Assembly (NCBI GenBank): GCA_000372225.1
Contig: AQTY01000021.1
Coordinates: forward strand, 1 to 34,459
Length of the DNA: 34,459 nucleotides
Reading direction: 5' to 3'
DNA from: Candidatus Nitromaritima sp. SCGC AAA288-L16
Lineage (GTDB): Bacteria; Nitrospinota; Nitrospinia; Nitrospinales; VA-1
The position numbers and the translations under genes were made by a program. The notes under the pieces were generated by a model. The model saw nothing but the letters and a program-made list of their open reading frames with translations, was not told the DNA's origin and made no database searches. Shown here one piece after another: positions 16,491 to 25,357 of the stretch (within the stretch, counting starts at the first letter, position 1; each line of letters begins with the position of its first letter).

Positions 16491-16561
16491 ACAGCCCGGC
16501 AGAAGCACATTGCTCTTCCAAGGAGGCCCGGGGCAAAGTCCCCGAGTCTCCTGGCTACTGT
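16491..16561. other. GC-rich multi-stem structured element, possibly RNA
   Basis: The strongest stem is 16518-16528 with 16545-16554 and a CGGGG/CCCCG core (16529-16533 with 16540-16544) around a 6-base loop: about 14 pairs with one bulge and one mismatch. A smaller hairpin (AGCA/TGCT) precedes it. AGCC (16493-16496) can pair with GGCT (16553-16556), competing with or closing the unit. No T-tract follows on either strand, so it is not an intrinsic terminator. It stands out against AT-rich surroundings. I match it to no known riboswitch. Confidence 0.35.
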
Positions 16562-16754
16562 CTTGGTGAAACAGAACCTCGTATGCCAATATATAAGTAC
16601 CCAGAATATAATTTAAAAGTTACAGAGGAAATTACTAACCTGGAAATATAAAAATAAAAAAACCACGGTCTCAATTGGGCAATGAGTTTACTCCCCTTTA
16701 TATGCGCACCACCGTGACAAAGTTGATTGCAAGGATTAATGATCGTATTGAAGC

Positions 16755-16793
16755 AAAAAAAAGCAGCACCGGAACAACTGCTCCGATACTGCT
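16755..16793 (-). terminator. strong intrinsic terminator of the paralogue C gene
   Basis: On the - strand a 12-pair stem (16782-16793 with 16762-16773, including two G-U pairs) and an 8-base loop are followed by seven T residues. It begins 33 bases after the stop codon of the cupredoxin paralogue C gene. Confidence 0.85.
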
Positions 16794-16825
16794 CTTTGAA
16801 ATAAACCTTTTTAACTAATTTTTAA

Positions 16826-17653
16826 TTACTTTTTTGCAGCCTTTGCAGCAAGTGTAAAGTTGGCCTTAGCAGCGCCAGCACCAACTGTTACTTCCTGAGA
16901 CACCTCACCAACATAAGGCTGCCATGCAGTCACTTTATATTTTCCAGCCGGAACGCCATCAATTTTAAAAGCTCCATCGGCTCCGGTAATAGCATAGTAC
17001 GGGTTCCATACAATCCGAGCGTCAGCTTCCATGAAATTGTGCTGGTCGCACTGCAAGAAGAAATGTTTATCTTTTTTCTTTTTTAAACGCTTAATGTTCT
17101 TGGTGACATATGCGACATCACCCTGACTCGGAAGAGGCTTGTTAAACAGGGTCTTACGGTTTGCACCGGCAACAGAATAACCATGCGGGTTATGCAAAAT
17201 TTCAGGATCCAGATTGGTTACTGTTAAAATATCACTTTTTTTATCTTTTGCTTCTGCTTTAGTGGGCTTTCGTACTGCAAGCATTTTTTCGTTAATATCA
17301 CATTTTTCAAAGGTATAGGCGGCCTTCCCTGTATCTCCCCAAGGCTTCCCACCATCGATTTTCTCAATAAAAACAACCGCATCTTTTAATTTACCACCGG
17401 TAGCTGTTACTTTAACGCGAGCTCGAGTACCATCCTTCGCATCTGGATGAGTGGTACAAAACTCAACGTTTTTTCCTTTAGTAAGATCTTCCATAATCGG
17501 CGCTGGTGGTGCACCTTTCAATGAGACAACACCAGTGATCGAACCGGCGCCTGCCTTGCCTTCTGCGTAAACCTTCTTTTTAGCTGCAAAACTTGTCCCC
17601 GCAAAAGCGATGGAAACAGTAAGCGCCATTAATGTCACTAAAACTTTTTTCAT
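16826..17653 (-). CDS. exported cupredoxin-like protein with C-terminal CNA-B-like domain (paralogue C)
   Basis: 275 residues with a clear signal peptide (MKKVLVTLMALTVSIAFAG, cleavage after SFA). It shares the plan of paralogues A and B: cysteines in VEFCTTH and FEKCDI around GGKLKDAVVFIE, His154 (LHNPH), then Cys202-x2-His205-x2-Met208 (CDQHNFM), and GADGAFKIDGVPAGKYKVTA. It is richer in Lys and Ala than the other two and carries an internal basic stretch (KRLKKKKDK). AGGAGGG lies upstream of the ATG. It sits between two strong terminators, so it is likely transcribed alone, from the 17654-17796 region, downstream of the giant oxidase. Its probable role is soluble electron carriage. Confidence 0.82.
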   Translation of the reverse strand: MKKVLVTLMALTVSIAFAGTSFAAKKKVYAEGKAGAGSITGVVSLKGAPPAPIMEDLTKGKNVEFCTTHPDAKDGTRARVKVTATGGKLKDAVVFIEKIDGGKPWGDTGKAAYTFEKCDINEKMLAVRKPTKAEAKDKKSDILTVTNLDPEILHNPHGYSVAGANRKTLFNKPLPSQGDVAYVTKNIKRLKKKKDKHFFLQCDQHNFMEADARIVWNPYYAITGADGAFKIDGVPAGKYKVTAWQPYVGEVSQEVTVGAGAAKANFTLAAKAAKK

Positions 17654-17783
17654 TTCCTAATTCCCTCCTAAAGTTTAACAATTGCAAAAAAAATTCAACT
17701 CCTCAAACTAAAACAAAAATGGGTACCCCACATCAAACGATTTCATGTTGTAACAGAATGCTGCGTAGTCTATCACAACTTAC

Positions 17784-17828
17784 AAAAAAATGAAAAACAG
17801 GGGAACCCTAAATGAGGGGTCCCCCTGT
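17784..17828 (-). terminator. strong intrinsic terminator of the multicopper oxidase gene
   Basis: On the - strand a 12-pair stem (17817-17828 with 17797-17808, one G-U pair) with an 8-base loop is followed by TTTTTCATTTTTTT. It starts 37 bases after the oxidase stop codon. Confidence 0.9.
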
Positions 17829-17864
17829 AACGTTGCAATGTAAATGCTATCAATTGAGTTAATT

Positions 17865-20800
17865 TTACCTGTTCATTGATAACACGTCGTCACCAACTCC
17901 TTTAGAGGCTGTCTTCCCAGCTTTTGGAGCTGCCCCACCCAAAGGTAGGATAGAACGCTCACCTGCGGGGAGTACTTTGAAGTAACCCCACTGACCTGCT
18001 TGCTGGTAAGGAGTACGTGCATTGAACCATAGATAAGTTCCAGGGTTGTTGTACGTACCGCCAGCGTTGATGAACGCTTGGATATATTCACCTGCACCAA
18101 ACTGTTCTACGTCAATCATATCAGAACCTTTTTGATTGAGATGTCGACGCCACTGGTGGCCGTCCAAATTAAACATCTGGTTCTGCTCGTTATGAGCACC
18201 AAAGATATTGATCATCACGCGATCGCCTGCATGGGCCTTCAGAACCGGAGTCGCCGGATCACTATCGGCTGCAACACAAGCTGTGAACATATTACCAAAT
18301 TCACAACCCTCATCTTCGCGATAAGTCCACGGCTCGAGCCGGTAGTTCACGCCTGTAAGTCCCGCAACGTTCTGCAGGTAAGGCATAAATGACGTGCCAA
18401 GGATATTATCCTCATCCTGAAAATACAGTGCGAAATCCCGATAGTTTTCGAGGTCTTGGTTTTCTGGATAAGACTTATCAATGATCACATCCGCCTTCCA
18501 GGAGTTCCCCATGGTGATATCTTTGCCAGTTTCCGGATCGCGATACACAGAACCTTTGGGACCAATGATGATACCACCGTACATGCCGCTTCGGATGTTT
18601 GAAGTAGCATTTCCGAAATCCCAGAGCAGAGCACCGTTGATATTAAAATCCGGATGTGCGTAGAAAGTGTACACCTTGGATTTGCCAGGTTTAACCGTCT
18701 GATCGCCGGGATTATTTCCTACATTGATACCTTGGGAGTCCAGAGGATCGAACGCAATATTGTTCGCGTGAATAGAGGCATTGCCTGACTTCAAGCGGTT
18801 AGTAAGTTTGACCTTGATGCACTCCCCAATGTTGGCACGCAGTGTCAACGGATGAGGATGCTTACCATCTGCTGCGGCTTTCGCCATTTCGCCTTCAAGG
18901 GCGAAGATTCTGGCTTCTGCGTTTGCTAGAAGGAGCTTTCTCTCAAAATCAACTTCAATCTCATCTTCAGCGTTAGGATTAAATTTCAGTGCGGTATCGA
19001 TAGCCACCACACTGAAGTTTTTCACTGGAGCACCTTTCGGACAAAGCTGCTTAGAGGATTTTCTCGGCTTCTCGTTTCCTGGAAGCGGTTTGAGATCCTT
19101 CTGCAATTTCTCATGTACACGAACGATTCCCCAACTGCCTTCTGAGAACTTCGAGGTACGGCCATTGTAATATAGGTAATCACCAGCCATCTCCTGATAT
19201 CCACCTGCGGTAGTGGCTAGGTCATACCGCTCGGCAATTCCTATATGAATGGTATTGGTTACCCTTGAATCTCCATCGTAACGTTCGGGACGGTACCCAT
19301 GACCGGAAACAACGAAGGTATGGGTCTCATTCTGCATTCCTGACAGAAGTCGGAACAAGATTGAATCACCAATATACGCACGCAAAAGCGGTGTTGATGG
19401 GTCCCCATGCACCTTACTGCTAAATAACTTAGATGCATCAGCATTGGATTTAAGCCTTGCTGTAAGAGATGCGCTTCGAAAGTTAAAAGCACCTCCTGTT
19501 GTATGTGTGCCACCATTTAGATGCGGGAAGGCAACTTCCAACATAGTTGTAGGCATCTGAAAGGAAATGGACTGACCCGCTGCAATGGCATTCTCACGAG
19601 AAAGTCCCGGAGGATTTCCTGCCGTTACCAATTGAGCCGTATGAGGAACAGTGTCGCTCACCTGAGCAACAAACTCCCTGAAACTACCAGTCCTGTTATA
19701 AGCCACGGGTTCCGTACCATGAATATCTGCCACAGGACCACTTCGGATTAATTCCCCTGTCTGTGGATCATGATAGGTCGATCCCCAAGGCTCAACAATT
19801 GTCGAACCAATACCACCATGTGGCCAAGTGGTCGCACCAAATGCGTGGTCGTGCCAGAACACAAGACCTAAGTCAACGTCAACCCACCATCGGTATCGCA
19901 CGTACTCGGTACTGACGATCTGACCTGCCTTATGAGCATGGGTCATACCTTCAGTAAATGTAATCTTGTATTTGTGATCTTTGGCAAAACCCTTGTTTGG
20001 ATCAGGGGTGATCGACTTGATCCATCGGGCATCCTTCCCGTTAGGTACTTCGATACCAACAATGATATCAGCACCAACATGGAACGGTGTAGAGTGATGC
20101 GCCATCTCGATTTCCACCGTAGTATCTCCAGGCTTGGTAGCTTTGAGGAGCTTGGCATTCATTGGAACAGGCATACCAACATGATGTGATTCTCCCGTCT
20201 CCTTATCAACTTTCATCTTCTTATCAAACTGCCTGTATGATCGCATGGACTGGTCATAGGACATACCAGTGATCACGCCATCCGACGCCTGGTTGTCGAA
20301 CTGGAAGAAATGGGGGTGGATATTAACTTTTGACATCTGAAAGTTGGTAAAGTCATCATCATCCCATTCACTGGTCAAAAGAACATCAACGCAGTCATAC
20401 ACGTTGGCACGAATGACCAGAGGAATGCCCTTTTTAGGATCGGCCTTCACCGCCGCCATCTCTTCATCAATTACATAAATGAGACCGTACTTATCGATGA
20501 CCGGAGGGGTCTTTCCAATCGCGTTGGAAAGCTGAATCGGCGTATTAATAAAATGCAGGTTGTATTGTTTTCTGCCTGCACCTGCCGGACACAAACTCCA
20601 GCGTCCCTGTTCACCCGGTTTGGCGCCACCGGTATTTTCCATATCGGGACCACTTCGCGCACTACCAGATTCAGTCTTGGTAATAACCCCATGGTCGGTC
20701 TGCATATGGAAAGGCTCCAGCCAGGGAGCACCACCATGGTTACGGGCGAACGGCACACGTTTGCCAAAATGTGGATTCATATGTGGAAAAGATAACTTGC

Positions 20801-22796
20801 CAGTCAAAGGGCTGAACTGAATCGGATGCCGCTTTCCAGGATGAGGTGGCTTATGTTTTGGGTTTTTATCTGTAGATTCTCTTTCCGACATGGCCATGAC
20901 GCCCTTCCAGTCATAGTCCCAAACAGAACCGTCATAAGATAAAATTTGTCCTTTCTCGTCATCAGTATGGCCAGGTTGGCCCTGAGGCGGCAACATATAC
21001 TTAACCCAATCTTTGATATTAACTACCCGTTCCTCCTTGGTCCAGTCACTTTTCCCCTTCTTGACGATCTTGAACTTGGTACCGAACCAATCCATCGTTT
21101 TCCCGACTAGCTTGTCGGAACCCACACCCTGAGGGATGCGACCCTTACGATCAGGTAGTTCAGCCAAAGGACGCATCGTGTCAGTGCTGCCAAAAGGGTA
21201 ATTTCCATTTTGAAGAGTGTTGTAAACTCTCCAGTAGCCCCACATACCGGCAACATAGTGATGTGCCACATGGCAGTGGAACAGAAAATCTCCTGCCAAA
21301 CGCTGACAAAGACCAGAACCGCACTCAGTCTCCAAATCCACTGTTTCAGAAGGGCCAATCACCTTGACATCAACTCTGTCTGACGTGGTGCGAACAACAG
21401 GGTACTTGACAGGTCCGTTGTAGGCAGCCTGGGTCAGGTTCGTTAAATTATTTATACTTTGCGGAGAACGAGTCCAGCGAATGGTACCACCATGCGGGTG
21501 ATGCGAATGAAACACTTCACCGCCGCCGTGGACAAGCCGAAACTTAGCCGGATCACCCAAGTAAGAACGCGGAATTGTCGTCGGAGCGTCACCAAACGTA
21601 TAAGAACTGTAAGCCAATGATTCATCTTCGTAGTGGAACCTCTTCTCCTGCTGGGCTAGATTGTTAATACCGAAAGGCTCTGAACGAAAGTTCAGTGCTC
21701 GAGCAGAGGGACGATAGGCATCCGTCATCGGGTCTCGTTGCGGGATCATCTCACCAAATCGATTAAGCGGGCGAAACGACTCATCACCAACTTCATGGTA
21801 AACAAGCACAAACTCTCGAAAATCCCTATCATCATCGTTAACAATCATGGCTTCCCAGCCACTTTTCACAGGCTTGGAATCCCAAGGATCTAGATATTTC
21901 GATCCCTTAGGTTCAACAACCATCACACCCGTCAACCCCAGAGAAGATGGGTCACGTCCAGCATGACTCTGAATCGTGTGGCTTCCTTCCTGCTCATCGA
22001 TCGGAATCATCCACTCAAATTCCTGAGATTCACCAGATACTGTGATAGCGCCAGCAGAAGCAGCGGTTGCTGGTAGGCCTGAAGAACTGATGATCATGGC
22101 TGATCCATTCACCTGAAAACCGGCATCTTCATCTTCCAGCTCATTAGTGAACGTAACTCGAAGGCAGTCACCTTGATTGGCGCGAATAACTAATGGCTGG
22201 ATAGCGTCGCCCTGCAAGCCATTAGTAACAGCACCTGGATCTAAATCCTCTTCACGGGCAGCCTCATTTTTCTTCTCTTCTGCTCTTATCTTTGCAATGC
22301 CTTCCTTTAGAACGTAGGTATAACCGGGATAATAGTCACCCCACTGGTTCAAGGTAATCTCAACGTTGATAGCTGATATTTCGTATTTTTTAACCGGAGC
22401 ATTACTAGTGCAGTGAGCACCTTTAAAAACTTTTTCTGTCGCTTCGGTAGGTCCAAGCAAATAACTTTGCTGCAATTGGTGGGCGGACCAGGAATCATGA
22501 AAACCGCCGCCTGTGGAGGCCGGAGTCGCGTGTTCCTTGATTTTATCCTGCAACCTATCCATCAACTTCATAAAAGTTTTGTCGAGACGATCCTGTCGGC
22601 CTTCCATGCCGCTCATCATCTCTTCGTAGTTGACCTGGGTTTCAAGCTTTTCCAGCCAGGCTGGGCGCTCATGCGCTTTTTTCTCTTTGTGATCAGATGA
22701 TGCTGCAGCACTTGTTAGCAGCCCAAAACTAAGAGCCAACGTGACAATCACCAGCGTATGCAACAACTTCCAGCCTTTTGCGACGCGACGTAACAT
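17865..22796 (-). CDS. giant exported six-domain multicopper oxidase (MofA/MnxG-size class)
   Basis: 1643 residues with a signal peptide (MLRRVAKGWKLLHTLVIV to about SAAAS). Three tandem two-cupredoxin units start near residues 129, 736 and 1252. Copper motifs are complete but in permuted order: HSHHPH (His430-His435) and HCHVAHHYVAGM (507-518, with type 1 ligands Cys508, His513 and Met518) in unit 1, then HPH (827-829) and WHDH (982-984) in unit 2. Unit 3 lacks the ligand sets. Size and permutation recall Mn(II) oxidases MofA and MnxG, but the substrate is unproven; ferroxidase or other roles are possible. I chose ATG 22796 (GGGAGGT upstream); the frame is open to 22880. HtrA lies upstream on the same strand. 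Confidence 0.9.
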   Translation of the reverse strand: MLRRVAKGWKLLHTLVIVTLALSFGLLTSAAASSDHKEKKAHERPAWLEKLETQVNYEEMMSGMEGRQDRLDKTFMKLMDRLQDKIKEHATPASTGGGFHDSWSAHQLQQSYLLGPTEATEKVFKGAHCTSNAPVKKYEISAINVEITLNQWGDYYPGYTYVLKEGIAKIRAEEKKNEAAREEDLDPGAVTNGLQGDAIQPLVIRANQGDCLRVTFTNELEDEDAGFQVNGSAMIISSSGLPATAASAGAITVSGESQEFEWMIPIDEQEGSHTIQSHAGRDPSSLGLTGVMVVEPKGSKYLDPWDSKPVKSGWEAMIVNDDDRDFREFVLVYHEVGDESFRPLNRFGEMIPQRDPMTDAYRPSARALNFRSEPFGINNLAQQEKRFHYEDESLAYSSYTFGDAPTTIPRSYLGDPAKFRLVHGGGEVFHSHHPHGGTIRWTRSPQSINNLTNLTQAAYNGPVKYPVVRTTSDRVDVKVIGPSETVDLETECGSGLCQRLAGDFLFHCHVAHHYVAGMWGYWRVYNTLQNGNYPFGSTDTMRPLAELPDRKGRIPQGVGSDKLVGKTMDWFGTKFKIVKKGKSDWTKEERVVNIKDWVKYMLPPQGQPGHTDDEKGQILSYDGSVWDYDWKGVMAMSERESTDKNPKHKPPHPGKRHPIQFSPLTGKLSFPHMNPHFGKRVPFARNHGGAPWLEPFHMQTDHGVITKTESGSARSGPDMENTGGAKPGEQGRWSLCPAGAGRKQYNLHFINTPIQLSNAIGKTPPVIDKYGLIYVIDEEMAAVKADPKKGIPLVIRANVYDCVDVLLTSEWDDDDFTNFQMSKVNIHPHFFQFDNQASDGVITGMSYDQSMRSYRQFDKKMKVDKETGESHHVGMPVPMNAKLLKATKPGDTTVEIEMAHHSTPFHVGADIIVGIEVPNGKDARWIKSITPDPNKGFAKDHKYKITFTEGMTHAHKAGQIVSTEYVRYRWWVDVDLGLVFWHDHAFGATTWPHGGIGSTIVEPWGSTYHDPQTGELIRSGPVADIHGTEPVAYNRTGSFREFVAQVSDTVPHTAQLVTAGNPPGLSRENAIAAGQSISFQMPTTMLEVAFPHLNGGTHTTGGAFNFRSASLTARLKSNADASKLFSSKVHGDPSTPLLRAYIGDSILFRLLSGMQNETHTFVVSGHGYRPERYDGDSRVTNTIHIGIAERYDLATTAGGYQEMAGDYLYYNGRTSKFSEGSWGIVRVHEKLQKDLKPLPGNEKPRKSSKQLCPKGAPVKNFSVVAIDTALKFNPNAEDEIEVDFERKLLLANAEARIFALEGEMAKAAADGKHPHPLTLRANIGECIKVKLTNRLKSGNASIHANNIAFDPLDSQGINVGNNPGDQTVKPGKSKVYTFYAHPDFNINGALLWDFGNATSNIRSGMYGGIIIGPKGSVYRDPETGKDITMGNSWKADVIIDKSYPENQDLENYRDFALYFQDEDNILGTSFMPYLQNVAGLTGVNYRLEPWTYREDEGCEFGNMFTACVAADSDPATPVLKAHAGDRVMINIFGAHNEQNQMFNLDGHQWRRHLNQKGSDMIDVEQFGAGEYIQAFINAGGTYNNPGTYLWFNARTPYQQAGQWGYFKVLPAGERSILPLGGAAPKAGKTASKGVGDDVLSMNR

Positions 22797-22946
22797 GTTG
22801 ATACCTCCCTTGGAAATGTAAACAGACAAAAAAAAATCAAAAAAATATACAAAAACGGCTACTGCCACCGTTCTATTCAATTCAATAAATGTACAATTTT
22901 AACTGGGGGAACTTATCATTTTTTCACCCTATTTGCAAAGCTCAAT

Positions 22947-24299
22947 TCAACCTTTTTGCGTTAACTCAATATGAAGCTTGTCTTGATTTCTCAAAACCAA
23001 CAAATGTATTTTTCCTCCTCTCAAAATAGAGTCCAAAGTATCAATAAAATCAATAATTTTTAAGACTGCTCTTCCATTAACCGCCTCAATACGATCTCCC
23101 ACCCGAATGCCCTGCTTATCGGCCGTGGAACCCGGGTAAACCCTTGACACAACAATTCCTTTGTCACCACCCAGACTTTCTACTTCCAAGCCCAGAGACG
23201 GCTCATCTATATCCTGAAGTGATTTTTTAAAAACTTTGTCCGGTCTTTTTTTCTTATTTTCCAGCTTAACGGTTACTACTTCGCGCTTTCCGTCTCGAAG
23301 AATATCCAGGTTGACCGATTGTCCCGGCGAAAAAGCCCCTATGAGTCGGATCATCCTGCTCGGTGAATCAACGGTGGTACCCCCAATTCTTAAAATCACA
23401 TCTCCCATGCGTATACCCGCCCGATGAGCAGGGTCACCCTCGAAAACAGAGTTCACCCAAACACCCTCTCCTACTTTACCTTTTACCTCTTGTGCAATTT
23501 TCTCGGTTACCGTCTCGATGCCAACTCCCAACCAACCCCGTCGAACCTCCCCAAATTCAAGCAACTCATCCACAACCTTACGAACAATATTGGAGGGAAT
23601 AGCAAATCCGATACTCTGCGCATAGTTTATGATGGCCGTATTGATTCCTATGATATCGCCCCGAATATTCAGTAGCGGCCCGCCACTATTACCGGGGTTA
23701 ATCGATGCGTCGGTCTGAATAAAGTCCTCGTAGCGTGAGAGGTTCACATTTTCCCTATTCAATCCGCTGATGATCCCAAAGGTCAGCGTATCATTGAGCC
23801 CATATGGATTTCCTACCGCGACCGCTAATTGACCAACCTTAAGTCCCGAGGAATCACCCAATATAGCACTCGACAAAGGCTTCTCCGTTTCAATCTGAAC
23901 CAGAGCGATATCAGTGTCCTCGTCTGCTCCCAAAACGGTGCCTATTTTCTCCTCCCCACCGAGCAAGGTGACCTTGACTTTCCCTGATCCCCGAACAACA
24001 TGACCATTGGTAACAATAATCCCCTTAGCCCCATCAATGATCACCCCTGAACCGGCACTAGCGGGCACCCCCGATTGATCCCCCTGCCGGCGGATCGAAG
24101 GGGAAGGAGGAACGTACGCGGACATGCTCACTACCGATGGACGAACCTTGTCAGCAAGAGACACCAGCGCCTCTTCTAGGTCGGCCAAAAGATTTTGTCC
24201 GGTTGAATCCGCATGTACCGGGCTAATAATAAATAAAATGAAGCACACCGGAAAAACAATCGCCTTCAAGAACTGAACTTTCTTTAACAGGTGGTTCAT
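22947..24299 (-). CDS. HtrA/DegP-family periplasmic serine protease with two PDZ domains
   Basis: 450 residues. A signal peptide (to about VHA) is followed by a trypsin-like domain with the full triad: His100 (TNGHVV), Asp130 (DTDIALVQ) and Ser205 (GNSGGPL). Two PDZ domains follow, the first with GWLGVGIETV and AGIRMGDVILRIGG, the second with GSTADKQGIRVGDRIEAVNG. It degrades or refolds damaged envelope proteins. ATG 24299 was chosen; a TTG at 24314 is in frame. It lies 150 bases upstream of the giant oxidase on the same strand, so quality control of that large protein is a reasonable guess. Confidence 0.93.
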   Translation of the reverse strand: MNHLLKKVQFLKAIVFPVCFILFIISPVHADSTGQNLLADLEEALVSLADKVRPSVVSMSAYVPPSPSIRRQGDQSGVPASAGSGVIIDGAKGIIVTNGHVVRGSGKVKVTLLGGEEKIGTVLGADEDTDIALVQIETEKPLSSAILGDSSGLKVGQLAVAVGNPYGLNDTLTFGIISGLNRENVNLSRYEDFIQTDASINPGNSGGPLLNIRGDIIGINTAIINYAQSIGFAIPSNIVRKVVDELLEFGEVRRGWLGVGIETVTEKIAQEVKGKVGEGVWVNSVFEGDPAHRAGIRMGDVILRIGGTTVDSPSRMIRLIGAFSPGQSVNLDILRDGKREVVTVKLENKKKRPDKVFKKSLQDIDEPSLGLEVESLGGDKGIVVSRVYPGSTADKQGIRVGDRIEAVNGRAVLKIIDFIDTLDSILRGGKIHLLVLRNQDKLHIELTQKG

Positions 24300-24667
24300 T
24301 GGCAGTGTAGTCAATTAGATTTTCTAAACGAGTAAAACGCTAGTGATCTTTTGATCAAGTAGGAGTGGTAGAAACTAGTTGAGAATCAAAAAAAACCAAC
24401 TATAAACAGTACTACAACTTTCAAAGGTGCCGCTCATTTCTAATACCATGGCTATCTATTAATTATTTACGGGGCAGCACAACAAGTAAGTGTTCGAAGT
24501 AAAAAACTCTACATACAAGGTAGAATTCTGTCAAGAAGTAATCCCCCTCAAGGGTATCCGTTTGAAACAAGGACACCCTGACCTTAACCAAGAAGATATT
24601 GTTCATGCATAAAAATATCCTAAGATCGCGATTTTCTTTTTCCGCCCAAATGTAGTAAACATAGGTT
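24300..24667. other. divergent intergenic region between htrA-like gene and cysH
   Basis: About 370 bases without a gene. It must hold promoters for both divergent genes. The one clear structure is an imperfect inverted repeat at 24551-24579: AGGGTATCC and GGACACCCT, eight pairs with one mismatch and an 11-base spacer, about 90 bases upstream of cysH. I see nothing else definable. Confidence 0.4.
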
Positions 24668-25357
24668 ATGGATTACAATAATTTTGAATCAAAATCAGCT
24701 CAAGAAATATTGCAGTGGGCTAAAAATGAATACGGGCAAAAAGCGGGACTCGCTTCCAGTTTTGGGATGGAAGATATGGTCTTGATCGACTTGCTGGCCG
24801 GACTACAGGGAGATATTACAATATTCACATTGGATACGGGGCGCCTGCACGAAGAAACCTACGAGGTCATGGAGCGTGCGCGATCCAAGTACGGAGTTAC
24901 AATCAAGGCCTATTTCCCGGATAAAGAAAAAGTAGAAGCTCTTCAGAAAGATAAGGGGTTCTTCTCTTTCCGTGAAAGCGTGGAAAACAGAAAGGAATGC
25001 TGTTCTACCCGCAAAGTAGAACCTCTTAATCGCGCACTCTCAAACCTGGATGCCTGGATCACAGGTCTACGACGAGAGCAAGGAGTAACCCGAGTCGACG
25101 TTCAAAAAGTTGCCGCAGACGATGACCACAACTCTATAATCAAGATCAATCCGTTGGCAGACTGGTCCTTGAGCATGGTCGAGGAATATATCAAAGCCAA
25201 TGATGTCCCGATTAATACACTGCATAAAAAAAACTACCCGAGCATTGGATGCGCCCCTTGCACACGCTCGATAGAAACTGGCGAGGATATAAGGTCAGGC
25301 CGCTGGTGGTGGGAAAACCCTGAGCACAAAGAATGCGGACTCCATCCTCGATCCTAG
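24668..25357 (+). CDS. cysH: assimilatory adenylylsulfate (APS) reductase, iron-sulfur type
   Basis: 229 residues. The enzyme reduces APS to sulfite and AMP with thioredoxin-type electrons, in the cytoplasm. The PP-loop-like N terminus LASSFGMEDMVLIDLL is present. The [4Fe-4S] ligands that separate APS from PAPS reductases are all seen: Cys111-Cys112 (ECCSTRK) and Cys195-x2-Cys198 (GCAPC). The catalytic ECGLH motif has Cys223 near the C terminus. Its product sulfite could feed the siroheme reductase at 3231. No ATP sulfurylase gene is in the window. The upstream AGG is a weak ribosome-binding site. Confidence 0.92.
   Translation: MDYNNFESKSAQEILQWAKNEYGQKAGLASSFGMEDMVLIDLLAGLQGDITIFTLDTGRLHEETYEVMERARSKYGVTIKAYFPDKEKVEALQKDKGFFSFRESVENRKECCSTRKVEPLNRALSNLDAWITGLRREQGVTRVDVQKVAADDDHNSIIKINPLADWSLSMVEEYIKANDVPINTLHKKNYPSIGCAPCTRSIETGEDIRSGRWWWENPEHKECGLHPRS

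Larger units (their letters stand above)
16404..16754 (-). other. structured leader/intergenic region upstream of the - strand cytochrome
   Basis: No ORF is credible. The region holds an 8-bp inverted repeat (16450-16473), a GC-rich multi-stem element (16491-16561) and a long-range stem followed on the - strand by a T-run (16655-16716). It lies downstream of the strong terminator at 16755-16793, so the cytochrome must have its own promoter here. Confidence 0.5.

Noticed and set aside
16518..16554. Intrinsic terminator reading of the GC-rich hairpin
   Set aside because: No T-run follows on either strand.
20471..20820. Several 75-100 codon frames on both strands inside the giant oxidase
   Set aside because: Shadows of the real reading frame; no independent ribosome-binding site or family signal.
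24668..25357. PAPS reductase instead of APS reductase
   Set aside because: All four iron-sulfur cysteines (CC and CxxC) that mark APS reductases are present.
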